A stretch of 44,965 bases of DNA from Actinomyces sp. (GTDB lineage Bacteria > Actinomycetota > Actinomycetes > Actinomycetales > Actinomycetaceae), in the NCBI GenBank assembly GCA_022649165.1, contig JALCNR010000019.1, positions 1-44,965 of the forward strand. Reading direction: 5' to 3'. A program made the translations under genes and the position numbers. The notes beneath the pieces are model-generated. The model was not told where the DNA came from. It did no database searches and saw only the letters and a program-made list of their open reading frames with translations. Shown in pieces: positions 13,565 through 22,767 of this stretch. Within the stretch, counting starts at the first letter, position 1; every line of letters begins with the position of its first letter.

Positions 13565-15165
13565 CGCACGACCTCCTGCGTCGGGGCCGGCAGGTGCTCG
13601 AGGTCCAGCGTGCCCCAGTAGATCCAGTAGTCCAGCGCGGTCTCGCGCGCCTGTCCGCCGAAGAGGATCGGCCACAGCCCGATCCAGCGGTTCTTGAGGA
13701 ACATGCGCAGCAGCTCGGTGGCGCGCTCGGCTCCGACGTCCCCCCGCTGCTGGGCGATGCCGGCGGCGCGCGAGGCGCAGAAGCCCCCCTGGCACGGCCC
13801 CATCCCCAGGCGCATCTGGCGGCGGACGTCGTCGAGGGTGTAGTCCTTGAGGCCTTCCATGGCCCCTTCGAGCTTCTCCCGGGTGAGCAGCTCGCACTCG
13901 CAGACGATCTGGCGCCCTCCCGGGGCGTCGACGGTGCCGGGATCCGCGGTGGGCTGCTCGACCTCGTGGAGGCGGCGTCCCAGGGTGTAGAGCGTCCCGG
14001 ACTCGGAGCCGACGACCGGTTCCTCCGCGGTGCGGCAGGGGCGTTCCTCGCCCATCTGCTCGCACATCTCGTCGACGATGCGCTCGGCCATGAGCCGGTA
14101 GGTCGTGAGCTTCCCGCCGCCGATGGTGAGCAGGCCGGCCACGCCGTCGCGCTCGAGGTGGTCGACGACGCTCATCCCGCGGCGCATGTGCCGGGTGTCA
14201 TTGGCGGCCACCGACGTGTCCCGGATGAGCGGGCGCGCGCCCGCCCAGGCGTGGACCGCCCGCATCCGCCGGAAGCCCGGGATCATCTCCTCGCCGGCGT
14301 CCAGCATCTGCTGGACCTGGTCGTGGGGGATGGACAGGCGGTCCGGGTCGTCGGTCTTCTTGTCCGTGGTCCCGATGATGGACACGGTGTGGGCGGGCAC
14401 GACGATGTCCCCGTCGGCCGGATGGATGCAGCGGTTGAGGACCTCGTGGTTGAGGCGGTGGTTCATCGCGATCATGATGCCGGCGCCGGGCACGACGTCG
14501 ACGCCGTGGCACTCCGCCATCGCCGCGATCCTCCCGGCCCACGGCCCCGCGCAGTTGAGGGCGAAGCGGCATTCGATGCGCACCTCCTCGTCCGCCCGCA
14601 GATCGCGGCAGATGACGGCGCGGACCTGGCCGTCGGCGTGCTCGATGCGGGTGACCTGGTGGTAGGTGAGGATCCTCGCCCCGTAGGCTTCGGCCGACCG
14701 GGCCGCGCCCCAGACCAGCTTCCAGCCGTCCACGGATCCGTCCTGCACCTCGAAGGCGCGCTTCGTGCCGGGGTTGAGCCGGGGTTCGCGGCGCAGCGCC
14801 TCCGAGACGGGGATCTCCTGGCAGGGCACGCGCGCCGCCCGGCATGCGGCCTCGAAGCCGTCGGCGAAGGCCTCGTCGTCCACTGGCGCCGTGACGAAGA
14901 GCCCGCCCGTGTCCTCGCAGGCGTCGGCCTGGATCCTCTTGAGGATGGCGTTCTCCTGGGCGCATTCCGTGGCCGACTCCGGATCGGAGACCACGTAGCG
15001 CCCGCCGGAGTGCAGCAGGCCGTGGAAGCGCCCCGTGGTGCCCTGGCCGAGGTCCGCGCGATCCACCAGCACCGTGGGGAACCCCCGCATGGCGGTGTCG
15101 CGCGCGACGCCCGCACCCGTGGAGCCGCCGCCGACGACGACCACCTCGCTGCGTATGGTTCTCAT
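13561..15165 (-). CDS. glpA: Anaerobic glycerol-3-phosphate dehydrogenase, subunit A
   Basis: A 534-aa catalytic subunit. It has an N-terminal FAD-binding motif VVVVGGGSTGAGVARD and substrate-site segments such as RFHGLLHSGGRY and IIGTTDKKTDDP. A C-terminal BFD-like [2Fe-2S] domain follows (CECELLTREKLEGAM and CQGGFC). The ATG at 15165 is chosen over the in-frame upstream ATG at 15189 because GGGAGG precedes it by six bases. It heads the glpABC operon. No glpK or glpF lies in the window, so glycerol uptake must be encoded elsewhere. Confidence 0.94.
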   Translation of the reverse strand: MRTIRSEVVVVGGGSTGAGVARDTAMRGFPTVLVDRADLGQGTTGRFHGLLHSGGRYVVSDPESATECAQENAILKRIQADACEDTGGLFVTAPVDDEAFADGFEAACRAARVPCQEIPVSEALRREPRLNPGTKRAFEVQDGSVDGWKLVWGAARSAEAYGARILTYHQVTRIEHADGQVRAVICRDLRADEEVRIECRFALNCAGPWAGRIAAMAECHGVDVVPGAGIMIAMNHRLNHEVLNRCIHPADGDIVVPAHTVSIIGTTDKKTDDPDRLSIPHDQVQQMLDAGEEMIPGFRRMRAVHAWAGARPLIRDTSVAANDTRHMRRGMSVVDHLERDGVAGLLTIGGGKLTTYRLMAERIVDEMCEQMGEERPCRTAEEPVVGSESGTLYTLGRRLHEVEQPTADPGTVDAPGGRQIVCECELLTREKLEGAMEGLKDYTLDDVRRQMRLGMGPCQGGFCASRAAGIAQQRGDVGAERATELLRMFLKNRWIGLWPILFGGQARETALDYWIYWGTLDLEHLPAPTQEVVR

Positions 15166-15283
15166 CCGTGTCCCTCCCTGCCCCGGCATCCACGCCGGCC
15201 GGTCACCTGGCGTCTGCGCCCAGCGCTTGTCTCGATGCCATCCTCACACCTGCCGACCCCTGTGCGCGCCACGTTCAGCCTCC

Positions 15284-15299
15284 GTGCACAAACGTGCAC
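15284..15299. promoter_or_regulatory. Operator-like repeat upstream of glpABC
   Basis: GTGCAC AAAC GTGCAC, two 6-bp arms that are both inverted and direct repeats because each arm is itself palindromic. It lies about 120 bases before glpA and about 65 before the antiporter -10 box. It could serve either divergent transcription unit. Spacing does not fit the GlxR/CRP pattern TGTGA-N6-TCACA. The regulator is unknown. Confidence 0.4.
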
Positions 15300-15362
15300 A
15301 CATTGGAGGTGACATCGTGACGTTTCCCGGCCCCTGCCTGTGGCCCGGGCCACTCCGGCCGG

Positions 15363-15368
15363 TAGGAT
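15363..15368 (+). promoter_or_regulatory. Candidate -10 of the Na+/H+ antiporter gene
   Basis: TAGGAT, about 58 bases before the ATG at 15427, giving a leader of roughly 50 bases that ends in a strong GGAGGAGG ribosome-binding site. Confidence 0.4.
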
Positions 15369-15426
15369 CGGCCCCGGACGCGCGCAGCCAGCCTCGAACG
15401 CGCGGAGAACAGTGGAGGAGGCCCGG

Positions 15427-17217
15427 ATGGCCGACATCGACGTGGTTCCCGTCGCCCTCATCGCGGTCCTCGGCGTCCTGGCCATCGTCCTGGGCGAGAA
15501 GCTGGCCCCGCGGCTGCGCGTCGCCACGCCCCTCGTCCTCGTGGCCCTGGGAGTGGCCGTCTCCTTCATCCCCGCCGTTCCCGCGATCACCGTGGACCCC
15601 GACCTCATCCTGGCCGGCGTCCTGCCGCCCCTGCTGTACGCCTCGGCCGTCAGGCTCCCCGCCATGGAGTTCCGCCGCGACCTCACCGCCATCGGCGGCC
15701 TGTCCGTGGTCCTGGTCATCCTCAGCTCGCTGACGCTGGGCGCCGTGCTCGCCGCCGTGGTCCCCGGCATCCCCTTGTCCGTCGGCATCGCGCTCGGCGC
15801 GATCCTCAGCCCCACCGACGCGGTGGCGACCACCATCATCCGCCGCCTCGGTGTCTCCCCGCGCATCGTGACGGTCCTGGAGGGGGAGAGCCTGTTCAAC
15901 GACGCCACGTCGCTCGTCATCATGGGCGTCGCCATCTCGGCGGCCGGATCCCCGGACACGGTGTCGGCCGGCGGGATCGTGTGGAAGCTCGTCTACTCCA
16001 TCGTCGCCGCCCTCGTCATCGGGGCCCTGGTGGGCACCGGCGGCCTCCGGTTCCGCCGATGGCTGCACAACGCGCCGCTGTCCACCCTCGTGTCCTTCAC
16101 CGCGCCCTTCATCGCCTACCTCGCCGCCGAGGAGCTCGGGACGTCCGGGCTGGTCGCCGTCGCGACCGCGGGTCTCGTCGCCGGCAACGGAGCCGCCCGG
16201 CAGCTGGACCCCACCGACCGCATGGCCGAGGCGCCGACCTGGCGCTCCGTCTCCCTGCTCCTCGAGGGCGGGGTGTTCCTGGCTATGGGCCTGGAGCTGT
16301 TCGGACTGGTCGAGGAGGTCCGCCGCGTCCACGAGAGCCTGTGGTCGGCGGCGGGCCTCGCAGCCCTCGCCGTCCTCGTTGTGCTCGCCGTGCGCGGGGC
16401 CTTCATCGGCGCGCTGCTCAGGATGCTCGGACGCCGCGCCCGGCGCCGCGCCGCGCGCCGCGAGCGCGCCCAGGCCGCCGTCGACCGGCTGCGCGACCCG
16501 GACGGGAGCCTGTGGGAGCTCGGGCGCGACGCGGCGCCGCTGCCCCAGGCGCGGCTCGACCGGCTCCGGATGTTCCTCGCGCGCACCGCGGCCGACATCG
16601 ACTACCTGACGGAGCAGCGCCTGGGGCCGCGGGAGGGCGTGCTGCTGGTGTGGGCCGGGATGCGCGGGGTCGTCACCCTGGCGGCCGCCCAGTCGCTGCC
16701 CACCGGCACCCCGCAGCGCGCCCTCCTGGTCCTTGTCGCCTTCCTCGTCGCCGCCGGCACGCTGGTCCTCCAGGGAGCCACCCTGCCGTGGCTGACCCGG
16801 CGTCTCGCGCTCACGCGCGGCACGGACGAGTTGGACGCCGAGCGCGCCGCGCTGCGTACCGAACTGGACACCGCCGCCCTGGGCTGCCTCGACGAACCCG
16901 GGCTCGCGCGCTCCGACGGCTCCGCCTACGACCCCGTGGCCGTCGCCCGGGCTCGGCGCGACCTCTCCAACGCCCAGGCGATGCACGCCCAGGCCGTCTC
17001 CACCACGCCCGAGCGCTTCGCTCAGTACCGCGAGCTGCGCCTGCGGGCCATCCAGGCCGAGCGTGAAGCTCTGACCCGCGCCCGCGACGCCGGGAGGGTC
17101 TCCTCGCGGACCCTGCGCGAGGCGCTCGCCCAGCTCGACGCGGAGCAGATCGAGATCCGCGCCCGACGTGGTCCCGTCATCACGACCGAGGACGAGGAGG
17201 ACGACGCCGACGCCTGA
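15427..17217 (+). CDS. Na+/H+ antiporter, CPA1 family (NhaP-like)
   Basis: A 596-aa membrane protein with about 12 helices in its first 460 residues. CPA1 signatures include VLPPLLYASAVRLP, GAILSPTDAVATT and the ion-binding Asn-Asp pair in GESLFNDATSLV. An Arg-rich cytoplasmic loop (about residues 330-380) interrupts the last helices. A long soluble C-terminal tail (about 465-596) is helical, charged and ends in an acidic run. It exchanges cytoplasmic Na+ or K+ for protons and supports pH and salt homeostasis. The start is fixed by GGAGGAGG five bases upstream of the ATG. Confidence 0.9.
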   Translation: MADIDVVPVALIAVLGVLAIVLGEKLAPRLRVATPLVLVALGVAVSFIPAVPAITVDPDLILAGVLPPLLYASAVRLPAMEFRRDLTAIGGLSVVLVILSSLTLGAVLAAVVPGIPLSVGIALGAILSPTDAVATTIIRRLGVSPRIVTVLEGESLFNDATSLVIMGVAISAAGSPDTVSAGGIVWKLVYSIVAALVIGALVGTGGLRFRRWLHNAPLSTLVSFTAPFIAYLAAEELGTSGLVAVATAGLVAGNGAARQLDPTDRMAEAPTWRSVSLLLEGGVFLAMGLELFGLVEEVRRVHESLWSAAGLAALAVLVVLAVRGAFIGALLRMLGRRARRRAARRERAQAAVDRLRDPDGSLWELGRDAAPLPQARLDRLRMFLARTAADIDYLTEQRLGPREGVLLVWAGMRGVVTLAAAQSLPTGTPQRALLVLVAFLVAAGTLVLQGATLPWLTRRLALTRGTDELDAERAALRTELDTAALGCLDEPGLARSDGSAYDPVAVARARRDLSNAQAMHAQAVSTTPERFAQYRELRLRAIQAEREALTRARDAGRVSSRTLREALAQLDAEQIEIRARRGPVITTEDEEDDADA

Positions 17218-17244
17218 CCCGCCCGCCCGTCTCCGGAGCGTCTG

Positions 17245-17250
17245 TAGGGT
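17245..17250 (+). promoter_or_regulatory. Candidate leaderless -10 for the M13 peptidase gene
   Basis: TAGGGT followed by six bases (TGAGCC) and the ATG at 17257. There is no ribosome-binding site in the gap. Confidence 0.45.
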
Positions 17251-17256
17251 TGAGCC

Positions 17257-19269
17257 ATGACTGAGCAGACACTCGAGGCCCGCGTCCTGGATCCCTCCTT
17301 GATGGATCGCGACGTGCGCCCCCAGGACGACTTCTTCCGGCACGTCAACGGCACCTGGCTGCGTGAGCATCCGATTCCCGCGGACCGCCCCACCGACGGG
17401 GCGTTCTACCTGCTGCGCGACCTTTCGGAGGATCGCGGGCGCGCCATCGTCGAGGACGCGGCCGCCGGGCGCCTCGAGGATCCCGACGCTGAGCGCATCG
17501 CCATCATCTACCGGCAGTTCATGGACGAGGACGCCGTGGAGGCCGCCGGCGGCGCTCCCCTGGCCCCCGAGCTCGACGCCATCGCCCGGGCCGGCGACCA
17601 CGGGGCGCTCGCCCGCGTCGGCGGCTCGCTCTCCCGCGGGACCGTCTCGCTGTTCTTCTCCCCTTACGTCAACAACGACGTGCGCGACGCCTCGCGCTAC
17701 ATCGCCTACCTCCACCAGGCCGGGCTCGGCCTGCCCGACGAGTCCTTCTACCGCGAGGACCACCACGCCGCGACCCGCAGCGCTTACACGGGCCACGTCG
17801 CGCGCGCCCTCGTGCTGGGCGGGGTCGTGGACGAGGGCGCCGCCGCCGAGTCGGCGGAGCGCGTCATGGCCTTCGAGACGGAGCTCGCCGGCCACCACTG
17901 GGATTCCGTGAAGAACCGCGACCCGCAGCTGGCGGACAACCCGCGCGCCTGGGCGCAGATCGTCGAGCAGAACCCCGGGTTCGACTGGAACGGGTGGGCG
18001 CTCGCCGCCCGCTTCGACACGACGGCCATCGACACCGTCAACGTCGACCAGCCCGACTTCCTGGCCGCCGCCTGCGCGCTGTGGGAGCGCACCGACCTCG
18101 ACGTCCTCAAACTGTGGCTCGCGCGCAAGGTCATTGACGCGCGCTCGCCGCTGCTGGCGCGCGCCTTCGTCGAGGAGAACTTCGACTTCTACTCCCGCAC
18201 GCTGGCCGGGACGCAGGAGTTGCGCCCGCGGTGGAAGCGCGGCCTCGCCCTCGTCGAGGGCACGCTCGGCGAGGCGCTCGGGCGCCTCTACGTGGCCCGG
18301 CACTTCCCTCCGGAGTCCAAGGCCCGCATGGAGGACCTGGTCGCCCGCCTTCTCGGCGCCTACCGCGACTCGATCACCCGCCTCGACTGGATGGGCGAGG
18401 AGACGAAGGCGCGGGCCTTGGAGAAGCTCGCGAGCTTCACCCCGAAGATCGGCTACCCGCCGAAGTGGCGCGACTACTCGGCCCTGGCGGTCTCCGCTCA
18501 GGCGACGCTGGTGGACAACGTGCGCGCCGCGGAGACCCACGAGTCGGACTACGAGTGGTCGAAGCTCGGCCGGCCCGTGGACCGCGACGAGTGGTTCATG
18601 ACCCCTCAGACGGTCAACGCCTACTACAACCCGACGATGAACGAGATCGTCTTCCCCGCCGCCATCCTCCAGCCCCCGTTCTTCGACCCCGAGGCCGACG
18701 ACGCCGTCAACTTCGGCGGCATCGGCGCGGTCATCGGCCATGAGATCGGACACGGCTTCGACGATCAGGGCAGCCGCTTCGACGCCGCCGGGAACCTGCG
18801 GAACTGGTGGAGCGACCGGGACCGAGCGGAGTTCGAGGCCCGCACGAGGGCCCTCATCGCCCAGTACGACGCCTGCACGCCCGCCCAGCTGGAGGGCCGC
18901 GGCGGCGGCCTCCATGTCAACGGCGCCCTGACGATCGGCGAGAACATCGGGGACCTGGGCGGCTTGGCCATCGCGTGGAAGGCGTGGGCGGCGACCCTGC
19001 GGGACCGCGGCATCGCCTCCCCGGCGGACGCGCCCGTCATCGACGGCCTGACCGGACCGCAGCGCTTCTTCCTCTCGTGGGCGCGCATCTGGCGGGGGAA
19101 GTCGCGTGACGAGTACGCCGTCCAGATGCTCTCCGTCGACCCGCACTCGCCCGTCGAGTTCCGGTGCAACGGGGTGCTGCGCAACCTGGACGCCTTCGCC
19201 GACACCTACGGCCTGCGTCCCGGGGATGCCCTGTGGCTGGAGCCCGAGGAGCGCGTGCGCATCTGGTGA
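17257..19269 (+). CDS. pepO: M13 family zinc metallopeptidase (PepO/neprilysin-like)
   Basis: A 670-aa cytoplasmic oligopeptidase without a signal peptide or membrane anchor. The zinc site is HEIGH at 495-499 with third ligand Glu562 in ENIGDLGG (Asp566 supports it). The substrate-binding NAYYNP motif precedes the zinc site, and RCNG near the C-terminus is the neprilysin-like substrate-contact segment. PDDFFRHVNGTW-type sequence at the N-terminus (QDDFFRHVNGTWL) is typical of bacterial PepO. It cleaves peptides up to about 40 residues. It converges on a small lipoprotein gene. Confidence 0.94.
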   Translation: MTEQTLEARVLDPSLMDRDVRPQDDFFRHVNGTWLREHPIPADRPTDGAFYLLRDLSEDRGRAIVEDAAAGRLEDPDAERIAIIYRQFMDEDAVEAAGGAPLAPELDAIARAGDHGALARVGGSLSRGTVSLFFSPYVNNDVRDASRYIAYLHQAGLGLPDESFYREDHHAATRSAYTGHVARALVLGGVVDEGAAAESAERVMAFETELAGHHWDSVKNRDPQLADNPRAWAQIVEQNPGFDWNGWALAARFDTTAIDTVNVDQPDFLAAACALWERTDLDVLKLWLARKVIDARSPLLARAFVEENFDFYSRTLAGTQELRPRWKRGLALVEGTLGEALGRLYVARHFPPESKARMEDLVARLLGAYRDSITRLDWMGEETKARALEKLASFTPKIGYPPKWRDYSALAVSAQATLVDNVRAAETHESDYEWSKLGRPVDRDEWFMTPQTVNAYYNPTMNEIVFPAAILQPPFFDPEADDAVNFGGIGAVIGHEIGHGFDDQGSRFDAAGNLRNWWSDRDRAEFEARTRALIAQYDACTPAQLEGRGGGLHVNGALTIGENIGDLGGLAIAWKAWAATLRDRGIASPADAPVIDGLTGPQRFFLSWARIWRGKSRDEYAVQMLSVDPHSPVEFRCNGVLRNLDAFADTYGLRPGDALWLEPEERVRIW

Positions 19270-19318
19270 CCGCCGGGCCCGGCGCCCCTCGGCCCGCCTC
19301 CGGCGCGGAAGCGGTCAC
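19266..19318. terminator. Large inverted repeat spanning two convergent stops
   Basis: GTGACCGC at 19266-19273 pairs with GCGGTCAC at 19311-19318. Between them is a second self-complementary stretch CGCCGGGCCCGGCG (19271-19284). The outer arms contain the stop codons of both the M13 peptidase and the small lipoprotein gene. It probably acts as a bidirectional terminator although no T-run is present. Confidence 0.45.
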
Positions 19319-19512
19319 GAGGGCGGGGCCGGCGAGGCGGGCAGGGTCGACGCCCCGGGATCGGGCACCGGAGTGGTCTGGACGGCCGGGCGCTGGTCGG
19401 AGGGCCTCTCGGCGATCTCGCATGCCGACATCCCGATCGCGCAGGCTCCCGCCGCGAGGGCGGCGAGGAGGCGGCCGGGCAGCCCCTGGGCGCGTCGGGT
19501 GCGTGCGGTCAT
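19315..19512 (-). CDS. Small putative lipoprotein
   Basis: A 65-aa frame. It has a basic start (MTARTRRAQGLPGR), a hydrophobic stretch LLAALAAGACAIGM and a lipobox-like SAC at about residue 31, then a short Pro/Thr/Ser-rich, low-complexity tail to the stop. GGGAG lies eight bases before the ATG at 19512. Size, signal and ribosome-binding site support a real gene. The -3 residue of the lipobox is Met rather than Leu, so lipidation is less certain. No family is recognised. Confidence 0.55.
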   Translation of the reverse strand: MTARTRRAQGLPGRLLAALAAGACAIGMSACEIAERPSDQRPAVQTTPVPDPGASTLPASPAPPS

Positions 19513-19700
19513 GGGCGTGCTCCCTGCTGGTGCGGTTGTTTCCCCGGGGTTCCGGCGGGGCGATCGCCACTGATTTTCGCACGCGGCATCACGATCCGTC
19601 GGCGCGCACGTGTGTTTCGCGCGCTGACGTGGGAAACTGGAGGCCGGTGCGCCCTCGGGCGCGCGGTCCCATCATCCCGTTAGCCCAGGAAGGCCTGTCG

Positions 19701-22286
19701 ATGCCCGGTCTGAACCTCACCCGTGACGAAGCCGAACAACGAGCCGCTGCCGTCACCGCCACCCGCTACGACGTGGACCTGGACCTGACGACCGGGGACC
19801 GCGACTTCCGCTCCGTCACGACCCTCTCCTTCGACGCGCAGGAGGGGGCCTCCGCCTTCGCGGACCTCGTCTCGGCCAATGTCCGCTCGATCACGCTCAA
19901 CGGCGCGGACCTGGGGGTCGGCGCGCACCGGGACAACCGCATCGCCCTGGAGAGCTTGGCCGCGCACAACACGCTGGTCGTCGACGCGGACTGCCAGTAC
20001 ATGCACACCGGGGAGGGCCTGCACCGCTTCGTCGACCCCGCCGACGGCCAGGCGTACTGCTACTCGCAGTTCGAGGTCCCCGACGCCAGGCGCGTGTACG
20101 CCACCTTCGAGCAGCCCGACCTTAAGGCCGTCTTCGCCTTCACGGTGACGGTGCCCGCGGGGTGGAGGGTGTTCTCGAACGCGCCGACCCCGCAGCCGGA
20201 GAAGGGGCCCGAGTCCTGGACGTACCGCTTCGACGCGACGGACCCGATCTCGACCTACATCACGGCGATCGTGGCGGGGCCGTACGAGGGGACCGCCTCG
20301 GCGCTGACCTCCACGGACGGTCGGGAGATCCCCCTGGGCGTGTGGTGCCGCGCCTCCCTGGCGGAGCACCTGGACGCCGGGGCGATCCTGGACGTCACCC
20401 GATCCGGCTTCGCCTTCTTCGAGTCGCAGTACGGCATCCCTTACCCCTTCGCGAAGTACGACCAGATCTTCGTGCCCGAGTACAACGCCGGCGCCATGGA
20501 GAACGCGGGATGCGTCACCTTCCGCGACGAGTACATCTACCGCACGCGCCCCACCGCCGCCCAGCTCGAGACCCGCGCGAACACGATCCTCCACGAGCTC
20601 GCCCACATGTGGTTCGGCGACCTCGTGACGATGAAGTGGTGGAACGACCTGTGGCTCAATGAGTCCTTCGCCGAGTTCATGTCCCACCTGGCGCTGGCCG
20701 AGGGCACCGAGTGGACGCAGGCCTGGACCGGTTTCCTGCTGCGCAAGGACTGGGGGCTCACGCAGGACCAGCTGCCCACGACCCACCCCATCAAGGCGGA
20801 GATCCGGGACCTGGCCGACGTCGAGGTGAACTTCGACGGCATCACCTACGCCAAGGGCGCCTCCGTGCTGCGCCAGCTGGTCAGCTATGTCGGGCGCGAG
20901 CCCTTCTTCACCGGGCTCCACGCCTACCTCTCGGCGCATGCGCACGGCAACGCCACGCTGGACGACCTGCTCGGCGAGCTGGAGAAGGCCTCCGGCCGCG
21001 ACCTCGCGGCCTGGTCGAGGGTCTGGCTGGAGGAGGCCGGGGTCACGCTGCTGCGCCCCGTCGTGGAGACGGGCGGGGACGGCGCCATCACGCGCCTGTC
21101 CGTCGTCCAGGAGCCCTTCAGCGAAGGATCGTCCCTGCGCCCCCACCGCCTCGCCGTGGCCGGGTACGCCCTCGACGAGGACGGCGCCGCCGTCACCCGG
21201 ACCTTCCGCGAGGAGCTCGACGTCGACGGCGCCTCGACCGATGTCCCCTCCGCGCGGGGCCTGGCCCGCCCCGACCTGGTGCTCGTCAACGACGGGGATC
21301 TGGCCTACGCGAAGATCCGCCTGGACCCGGAGTCCCTGGCCTTCGCCGTCGACCACATCACAGCCTTCGCGGACTCACTGACCCGCAATGTGATCCTGGC
21401 CTCGGCCTGGGACATGACGCGCGACGCCGAGATGGATGCGCGGTCCTACCTGGATCTCGCCATCTCCGCCTTGCCCGTCGAGACGAACATGGCGATGCTC
21501 AACCTGACGCTGCGCCACATCGCGCAGGCGTCGCAGACCTTCGTCGCGCCCTCGGCGCGCGAGGCCGAGCTCGCCGCCATCGGCGACCGGCTGCTCCTGC
21601 TGGCCCGCGCCGCCGCGCCCGGCTCCGACCAGCAGCAGATCCTGGTGCGCGCCGCGGCGCGCGCGGTGGTCTCCCCGGCGCAGTTCCAGGCCATTGAGGC
21701 GCTCCACACCGGCACCGACACCCTGCTCGGGCTGGACCTGGACGTCGACCTCCGGTGGGACCTGCTCACGGCGCTGGTCCGCGGCGGGGTCGCCGACGAG
21801 GAGCAGATCGCCGCCCTGGAGGCGGAGGACCCGACGATGACGGGACGCCAGAACGCGGCCCGCGCACGGGCCGCCCGCGGCGACTCCTACGTCAAGGCCG
21901 AGGCGTGGGAGCAGGTCCTGCGCGACCCGTCCCTGCCCAATGACACGCGGTGGGCTATCGCCTCGGGGTTCTGGGCGCAGGCCCCCACCCGTCCCGAGCT
22001 GTACGTGCCCTTCGTCGCGGACTACTTCGAGTCGCTGGAGGCGATGTGGGCGGACAACACGTTCCACACCGCGGAGGATCTGGTCACCCTGATGTTCCCC
22101 TCCGCTCTGGCCGGCTACGCCGCCGATCTGGACGTCGCGGCCCTGGGCCGCGCCTGGATCGGCTCCCACCCCGAGGCGTCCGCGGCGCTCGTGCGCATCC
22201 TCCGCGAGCGCATCGCCGTGGTCGAACGCCAGCTGGCCGCCCAGCGCGCGGACGGGGCGACGGAGACACTGCTGCTGGACCTCTGA
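19701..22286 (+). CDS. pepN: Aminopeptidase N (M1 family)
   Basis: An 861-aa M1 metallopeptidase. It has GAMEN at residues 264-268 for N-terminal recognition, the zinc motif HELAH at 298-302 with the distal Glu about 19 residues later, and an ERAP1-like helical C-terminal half. It removes N-terminal residues from peptides in the cytoplasm and may work on products of the M13 peptidase upstream. The ATG at 19701 follows AGGAAGG by seven bases. The roughly 190-base upstream region holds a strong hairpin GCGCCC TC GGGCGC (19649-19662) and a weak -10-like GAAACT at 19633. Confidence 0.95.
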   Translation: MPGLNLTRDEAEQRAAAVTATRYDVDLDLTTGDRDFRSVTTLSFDAQEGASAFADLVSANVRSITLNGADLGVGAHRDNRIALESLAAHNTLVVDADCQYMHTGEGLHRFVDPADGQAYCYSQFEVPDARRVYATFEQPDLKAVFAFTVTVPAGWRVFSNAPTPQPEKGPESWTYRFDATDPISTYITAIVAGPYEGTASALTSTDGREIPLGVWCRASLAEHLDAGAILDVTRSGFAFFESQYGIPYPFAKYDQIFVPEYNAGAMENAGCVTFRDEYIYRTRPTAAQLETRANTILHELAHMWFGDLVTMKWWNDLWLNESFAEFMSHLALAEGTEWTQAWTGFLLRKDWGLTQDQLPTTHPIKAEIRDLADVEVNFDGITYAKGASVLRQLVSYVGREPFFTGLHAYLSAHAHGNATLDDLLGELEKASGRDLAAWSRVWLEEAGVTLLRPVVETGGDGAITRLSVVQEPFSEGSSLRPHRLAVAGYALDEDGAAVTRTFREELDVDGASTDVPSARGLARPDLVLVNDGDLAYAKIRLDPESLAFAVDHITAFADSLTRNVILASAWDMTRDAEMDARSYLDLAISALPVETNMAMLNLTLRHIAQASQTFVAPSAREAELAAIGDRLLLLARAAAPGSDQQQILVRAAARAVVSPAQFQAIEALHTGTDTLLGLDLDVDLRWDLLTALVRGGVADEEQIAALEAEDPTMTGRQNAARARAARGDSYVKAEAWEQVLRDPSLPNDTRWAIASGFWAQAPTRPELYVPFVADYFESLEAMWADNTFHTAEDLVTLMFPSALAGYAADLDVAALGRAWIGSHPEASAALVRILRERIAVVERQLAAQRADGATETLLLDL

Positions 22287-22287
22287 T

Positions 22288-22301
22288 CCGGGCTCTCCCG
22301 G
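22288..22301. terminator. Hairpin between convergent pepN and EIIA genes
   Basis: CCGGG CTCT CCCGG, a 5-bp stem with a 4-base loop in the 22-base gap between the two stop codons. No T-run follows on either side. Confidence 0.4.
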
Positions 22302-22308
22302 GGGCGCG

Positions 22309-22767
22309 TCATCCCAGGCGCAGCAGAGGCTCCCCGGCCCTCACCCGCCGTCCGGGTTCCGCGAGCGCTGTGAGGGCCAGGCCGGCCGACTCCAGGACGA
22401 TCACGGGGACGACGGGGTCCAGGCCCCGCCCTCGGATGTCCGAGGGCGACCAGGCGACCACGGCATCGCCGGCGCGCACCTTCTGCCCCTCCTCGCACAG
22501 CAGGGAGAAGCCGTCCCCCGCGAGCAAGACGGTGTCAAGTCCGAGGTGGACGAGCACCGCCGGCGAGGATGGCGCCGCGATGACGAAGGCATGCGGGTGC
22601 AGCTTGACGATCGTCCCGCCGATGGGGGCGAGCGCCGGGAGCCGCCCCTTCCGGGTGGGGATGATCGCGAGCCCCGGCCCGACGATCTCGTGGGCGAACA
22701 CGGGGTCGGAGACGTCCGGCAGGGCGATGACGCGACCGGCGACCGGCGCTCCGACCTCGAATGTCAG
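22309..22767 (-). CDS. PTS glucose-type EIIA component, CTG start
   Basis: A 152-aa PTS EIIA(Glc) protein. The sequence FEVGAPVAGRVIALPDVSDPVFA opens the domain. The active-site histidines are His59 (LHPHAF) and His74 (VHLGLDTV), the latter being the phosphorylated one. No ATG, GTG or TTG precedes the conserved N-terminus in frame after the EIIB stop. A CTG at 22767 forms CTGA with the EIIB stop and has GAGGA six bases upstream, so it is the probable start. The protein passes phosphate from HPr to EIIB and may also regulate other uptake systems. Confidence 0.85.
   Translation of the reverse strand: MTFEVGAPVAGRVIALPDVSDPVFAHEIVGPGLAIIPTRKGRLPALAPIGGTIVKLHPHAFVIAAPSSPAVLVHLGLDTVLLAGDGFSLLCEEGQKVRAGDAVVAWSPSDIRGRGLDPVVPVIVLESAGLALTALAEPGRRVRAGEPLLRLG

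Noticed and set aside
15284-15299. A GlxR/CRP cAMP-receptor site at the GTGCAC repeats
   Set aside because: The GTG and CAC half-sites are ten bases apart rather than the eight of the TGTGA-N6-TCACA pattern.
15244-19146. A 1,300-codon minus-strand open frame opposite the antiporter and M13 peptidase genes
   Set aside because: Its translation is rich in Arg, Gly, Gln, Asp and His repeats with no domain. The opposite strand encodes two proteins with intact catalytic motifs. It is a GC-driven antisense shadow.
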